Source: Bisporella sp. PMI_857 (Eukaryota > Ascomycota > Leotiomycetes > Helotiales > Helotiaceae). Taken from it: DNA of 64,000 nt. Positions within the stretch are counted from its first letter, which is position 1; each line of letters opens with the position of its first letter. The stretch is from positions 582,789-646,788 of the forward strand of contig JAJSPD010000027.1 of assembly GCA_021307315.1 (NCBI GenBank). Reading direction: 5' to 3'. Shown here piece by piece: positions 58,541-64,000 of this stretch. Both the position numbers and the translations under genes were made by a program. The notes under the pieces were generated by a model. The model ran no database searches and had not been told where the DNA came from. It saw nothing but the letters and a program-made list of their open reading frames with translations.

Positions 58541-61500
58541 TTAACTAAATATAGAAACTACAGTCAAACTCCTTTACAAAAATGTAAAGCGGACTAGCAG
58601 AATTTTAAAAATATATAAAGTATTCTAGTATCGAGATAGTTCTTTCTAGTTTTAGTATTGATTTTTCTATGTACACACAAATTAAACAAAACTATTTTGT
58701 ATACTTATTTTTACAAATATACTTTAAATACAAAGTTGTTGATTAGTATAAAAATTAGTATAAAAATTAAACTTCAAATGTTAAATCCAAACATATTGTA
58801 ATGTAGTAAAAAAATTGTGAATTATAATAATATACAACACTAATATTTGTAACAACTTAAGTTAAATAAAAATTTCGATTGTATATTTAAGTAAATAAAC
58901 TCAAAAGTGTAAACAACTATTAATTGTAATAACTAAAAAAACAAGCTACGAACAAAAAAAAAAAAAAAGCAAAGCTTTATATACAGTAACTAGCCGAAAG
59001 CTATAAGCATCGTAGTAAGCTTCGCTCGAGCTTTTAAAGTATTCGGTGCTATATTTTAAGCGATAAAAAACCAAAGCTGTAACAATATTTTAAAACTAAT
59101 TTTTTTTTGTCTTTTTAACTTGTAAATGTTATTAAAGTATCCGGCACAATATTACTAATATTAAAAGTCGAAAATCGAAGTAGCTTTTAACTACTATTAC
59201 TAAATAGTTTTCAGTTCGTTGTTTCAATTAACAGTTTGCAGCGATTCCGAAGTGTATTTTAAAACTAAATAGTCGAAAGTAGCTAATTTTAATAAATTAA
59301 CTAACGTAAAAATTTAAAATTTTGTAATTCTAGCGTTTTTAAGCACAACAGTTCGAATTTTTTTGTTTTTTTTAGTTTTTTATTACTAATATAGTTATGA
59401 TTTTTTAAAAATCAATTTGATCAAGTTAATTTAAAGTTTTTTTTCGCGTTTTAATTTCCGTTTCTATATTTTTAAGTATTATATTTTAAATATAATAGTT
59501 AAAAATAGTATATTTTGAAGTTACGTGTTCGTAAATGTTTAACAAGCGAATAATAAACCAAAAAAAGCGACCGAATAGTTGTCGGTTAAAGCTAGCTACG
59601 GCGATATTCGCATATATTACGTACAAACTAAAAGCACGTTTTACTTTAATACCGGCTATCGAAATACAAAGTAAATTTTTAGCTATTGCTAATAAGCCAA
59701 AAAACTGTGTTTTAAGCGATTTTAAACAAGTAGCAATAATCGATTATTAAGCTTTAAAAAAACAATACAAAAATTAGTATAAAAATTAGTATAAAAAGTA
59801 AAATTGTAAACATACTTATAGCTAGCTATTTATTAACTTTAAAAAAAAAAAGTTATTATTTTTGCGATAAAATTTTAAATGTTTCGAGTAAAGCGCTTGC
59901 GATTTAATGCTAACGCTAAAAAATCGTAATTAACTTTTCGAATTTAAAAAAGTCGGTTAGTATTCGTAAACTTTTTTTTATATTCGTATGTATAACGACC
60001 GAAATTAACGCTCGAATTTTTTAGTTAATTAACTGTTTTGAAATTAAGCTAGCAATAATTTTTTTTAAAGTTTTTAGTTTCGATTTTAAATAAAATTGTT
60101 TCGATACTATATAAACTACTAAAACTACTATATATTTTGTTATAGTAAGTATTAAGCTTAGTTTTTGCAGCGTTAATCGTATTAATTAAATTTTTATTTA
60201 AAGTTAAACAACAAACTTTTTAGTTAATATCGGCAAATTTTTGCAAATATTTAAACAACTTATCGTAAATTAATAAAGATAAAGCAATTTACGTTGTTGT
60301 TTTGCCGATTGTTGTTGTAAAAAAATTGAAAAAACGTAACAAATCGGCTAAATAGCTAATTTTTTTCTATTTTAATGCAAAAAATAAAAAAAGCTTAACA
60401 AATTATATATACTGCAAAATTGATTAATAGACTTTTTAAAACGCAATATACGAAAAATTATATATACTGTTAAGTTTTATCGAGTATATACATTAATTAA
60501 CAATGTAAAAACTAATTATTCGAAAAAAATAAATTTTATTTGTTTTTGTTAACTTTTTAAAACCGATATTTCTGCTGTATACTAAAATTAACAAAAATAG
60601 CAAGCTTTCGAATTTAATATAAAATTAGTATAAAAATTAGTATAAAAGTACGTGTTACATACTTTTGCTAGTATATATAAAATACTACGTTTTTGCTAGT
60701 TTTGATTTTTTAAAATTAAACAGCTTTTTTTTTGCTATTAATTCCGAACAAATGTTTCGTTAGTAAGTTTAATTAAACAAAACTTAAAAGTGCTTAAAAA
60801 CTAAATTGAATTATATACAATAAAACAGTACGTATTAAACTTTTTTTTTAAATACTATTAGCTTTTAAAGCTTTTTGTAAATATTCGTTAATTTCGAAAA
60901 CTATTGTAGTATTTGAACTTGCATTGTTAGTTGTAATTAAAACAACACGATAAAAAAATTGTGCTGTTAAAATACGTTATTAATAACTTAAGCAAAAGCA
61001 TTTCCGAATAAACGTTTACTAAACTTTAAATTTTATTAATTTTTAACAAAAAACTTATAATTATTAATATAGTAAGCTATTATACTTATAAATAATAGTT
61101 TGTTGTACTAAACTAGCAATTAAGCGAAATTGCAATTTTGCTTTTAAAAACAATATTTAAAAGTATGTTTTGTTTAAGTTTAACTAATTGTTTTATTAGT
61201 CGATTTTTTATAGTTGTTGCAAAAAAAAGTTCGAAATTTGGATTTTGTATAACAGCTAGCTTTTTTTATTCAGGATTTTCGACTGCGCGAAAAAAGTACA
61301 AATAAAACAATAGTTGCAAAAACTTAGTCGTAAAATGCTTGCTTCGTAAAAATTAGTTGCTATTAATATTAAACATTATACTAATATTTATACTAATTTA
61401 CTTACAGAAATAGCGTAAAACATTTTTTTACTTTTTTTTGCTTTATATTACTTTAGCTAAAATAAACAAAGCATTGCTGAAACGCTATATAACTAAACAA

Positions 61501-64000
61501 AGCTTTTGTGCCGGTATTTCGCGTATTTAAATGTACAAAACTTTGTTGCAGTTTTAACATATAATTTTAAGCTTTCCGTAATTCGGTGTATTTTTTATCG
61601 AATTGTTTTTAAGCAATAAATTTTCGATTTTAAATTCTCAATTTAATTGCTTTACTAAATAATTAATTAGTTTGCAACAGTTAAACTGCTTATTGTGTAT
61701 TTAACTACTATTTAACAAACTTATCGTAATATTCGGTTTTTATCGAAAATATAAGTTTTTTAAACTAATTTGCGAAAATAGTAAATTGTTAAAAGTATTT
61801 AGTTTAAATAAACTAAAAAATCAAAAAAGTTTTGCGAAATACTTAACTTTATAGCAACGAAAGTGTACAAGTAAAAAAAAAAGCATTAAATCGAAAAAAA
61901 AAACTAAGTATTTAAACAACAAATTAAATTACTAATTCAAAAAAATCGTACAAATAAAAAGCTATAATTAAACTTTAAAAATTAATGTAAAATATAATAA
62001 TTAGTATAAAAATTAGTATAAAATTTAATATATTTGCTTAAAGTTTTTTGCTTTATTTATTGTATATACTTAAAAACTATATATACATTTACAGTTTACG
62101 CGGCTTTTAAAAGCTGCTTTGTAAGCTAAAAAATGCTTTAACGATTGTTTAACTTAAAAATTGTTTGTTATTAAAAACAAATTATTATAAACGAAAAAAT
62201 ACGTTTGTACGATTTATTTTCCGGAATTTCGTAGTATATACTATATAAACGCTTTTTTATAACTTGTTAACAAATCGAAAAAGCCGAATTTTGTTTTATT
62301 TAACTTATGTCGGCTAGCTACTAATTTGCAAAGCTCGGCAAATCGATTACTTTTTATTTTGTATATTATACTGCAAAATTTTTTCAAATTGCTTTTTTTT
62401 TTAAGTAAAGTATTTTGTAAAAGTTTTATACGCATAAATTTGCTATATTAGTTAGCAGATTAGTATAAAAATTAGTAGAAATTTATACTTTTTGTAAATG
62501 TAAAAACAGTTTGTTTTTTTTAAGTATTTTTGTTTACTAGCAAAAAGCTTTCGGATTTTGCAAAACAAAAATCGACGGTTTGCGCTATTTTTTTTGCTAA
62601 AACTTAAATTCAAGCTTTTTAGCATTTTAAAATTGTATTAGCGTTATACTAATTATTATATTAATTTGAAACTTACTAAAATAAATCGTTTATATTTAGC
62701 AATTTCGTTATTTTTCAACTTTTTAGCAGTTTTGCTACAATGCTTTATTTTCGTTTTGCTTTTTATTTAATTTTTATATATATTTAAACTCGTATTCGTT
62801 TTCGAATTATACTTAATATTTTTTATACTAATTTCTATTATTATTAATTGATATAAGCTACTAATTTTTTTATAATTAAAGCTTTTGCTACAAATTTCAA
62901 TTTTTGCTATTTTGTTTATATACAAATTAGTATAAAAATTAGTATAATTAAAATTAAACGAACTGCTTTGTTTTAATTTGCAAAGCAAACTGCTTAATTA
63001 TTCGCTTTTGCTCGCAAAAAATGCAATGCAAATTCAGCAAACTTTTTAAAAACTTTTTTTTTGTATATAACTGCTGCTTAATTTGCAGTTTTCGCTTTTT
63101 CGATTTAATTTTAATACTGTTGCTTTTTATAGTTTCAAGTTTTTTTTAGTTTTAACAGTATATATATTAGTAAAAAAACTGCTCGGAAATTTGCGTTTGC
63201 GTTTATTAAAAAAACCGATTTACTGCGAAAAATCAAAATTTATATTAAATTTATAATTTAAATTATTAGAAATAACAATAATATTTTTAAACCGATTAGT
63301 ATACAATTAATATAATATTTCTATAAAAATTACTTGCTAAAGTTAATTTTTAAAAAAAAAAGCTATATTAAAAAAAAACGCAACCGAAACGTAAACGTAT
63401 TTTGCAAATTTCAACTCGCAAAAACTAAAACTTTAAAAATTAGTATAAAAATTAATATAGTATACTAAAAACACGTACTGCAATAAATATTTGACTTTGT
63501 TTTAATTTAATAAATTAGTGCAAAAATAATAAATAAAAAAAGTACGCGTTATTTTAAAAATAAAACAGTCGCGTTTTAATGCTTCGATTTTAAAGATTTA
63601 ACTACTTTTTTTAACTTGACTTTTTTTAACTTTTAATTAAAGTTACTAACAACTATACTATATACAAGTATATTATATTTTTTTTTTTTATATTCTATAT
63701 TTATATTAATTATTATACTAATTTTTATAGTTTTTTGTCGAAATTACAAAACTATAACTTTATTTTTATTTTTAGCTTTTTAATTTTTTTCGCTACTTTG
63801 CACAAATATATTATTTTGTATTATACTAATATTTATTTTAATTTAAATAAGTTACAATAGCACGTACTAAACAAACAGCTACTAAATTGCTTGCAAACTT
63901 TTGTAAAATTTTGCTAAAACTTTTGTTAAAACTTTGTTAAAACTTTTGCTAAAACTTCTGCTAAAACTTTTGCAAAAACTGTACTAAAAAGAAAATATCG
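58541..64000. repeat. Very AT-rich gene-free block
   Basis: About 5.5 kb of DNA dominated by A/T runs, with no open frame longer than about 75 codons. GG and CC are scarce while isolated CG dinucleotides persist. A 12-bp unit, attagtataaaa, occurs as tandem pairs at about 58742, 59773, 60623, 61999, 62460, 62925 and 63438, and inverted (tatactaat) at about 61376, 62645, 62825, 63714 and 63823. It could be an RIP-degraded transposon cluster, an AT-isochore or centromere-type DNA. Confidence 0.7.
63895..63985. repeat. Imperfect tandem repeat at window end
   Basis: Successive 13-14-bp units of the form ttttgctaaaac, with small variants (ttttgttaaaac, cttctgctaaaac, cttttgcaaaaac), run to near the window end. 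Confidence 0.65.

Noticed and set aside
59535..59750. 71-codon frame in the AT-rich block
   Set aside because: Isolated, lysine/isoleucine-rich from base composition, with no neighbouring coding segments.

Overview
The window looks like nuclear DNA of a filamentous ascomycete. Genes are split by short introns (about 40-120 bp, mostly GT-AG with CTAAC/CTGAC-like branch sites). The families seen are typical of such fungi: HET proteins, a NACHT-type STAND receptor, a TLDc/RTC5-like protein, an RSC subunit, a GPI-anchored small cysteine-rich protein and an NRPS-like reductase. A Leotiomycetes-like species is my guess; the sequence alone does not settle it. All exon boundaries were worked out by eye from splice motifs and reading phase.

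Layout, left to right. 1-12.5 kb is an accessory region: an edge-truncated secreted protein (-), a TLDc protein (+), an OTT_1508-like deaminase with a one-base frame break (+), then about 4 kb of wrecked reading frames matching the B/C components of a bacterial Tc (RHS/YD-repeat) toxin (+), with a 424-bp TA-flanked inverted-repeat element inside it. 13.3-16.7 kb holds a 12-exon RAD5/HLTF-like SNF2 ATPase with a RING finger (-). 17.3-20.4 kb holds a STAND receptor with a NACHT-like ATPase and C-terminal C2H2 zinc fingers (+). 20.7-33.8 kb mixes two members of one multi-pass membrane family (504 and 578 aa) with an Erg6-like methyltransferase, a HET protein, an alkaline ceramidase and a short-chain dehydrogenase. 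34.7-52.5 kb holds a small unknown gene, two amidoligase-like genes, the RSC7/Npl6-like chromatin subunit and a 1358-aa A-T-R-R enzyme resembling the fungal glycine betaine reductase. 53.6-54.3 kb holds a GPI-anchored cysteine-rich protein (-). A second HET gene (57.2-58.4 kb) runs into a GC-rich repeat-like edge and is followed to the window end by about 5.5 kb of extremely AT-rich, gene-free DNA carrying a dispersed 12-bp motif.

Core genes (RSC7, the A-T-R-R enzyme, ceramidase, TLDc protein) sit among lineage-specific recognition genes (HET x2, NACHT-zinc finger, the membrane family) and decayed or mobile DNA. The most unusual segment is 5.4-11.7 kb, where a toxin-system-derived deaminase fold lies directly upstream of a decayed Tc toxin B/C gene in a eukaryotic chromosome. 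No tRNA, rRNA or CRISPR array was recognised.
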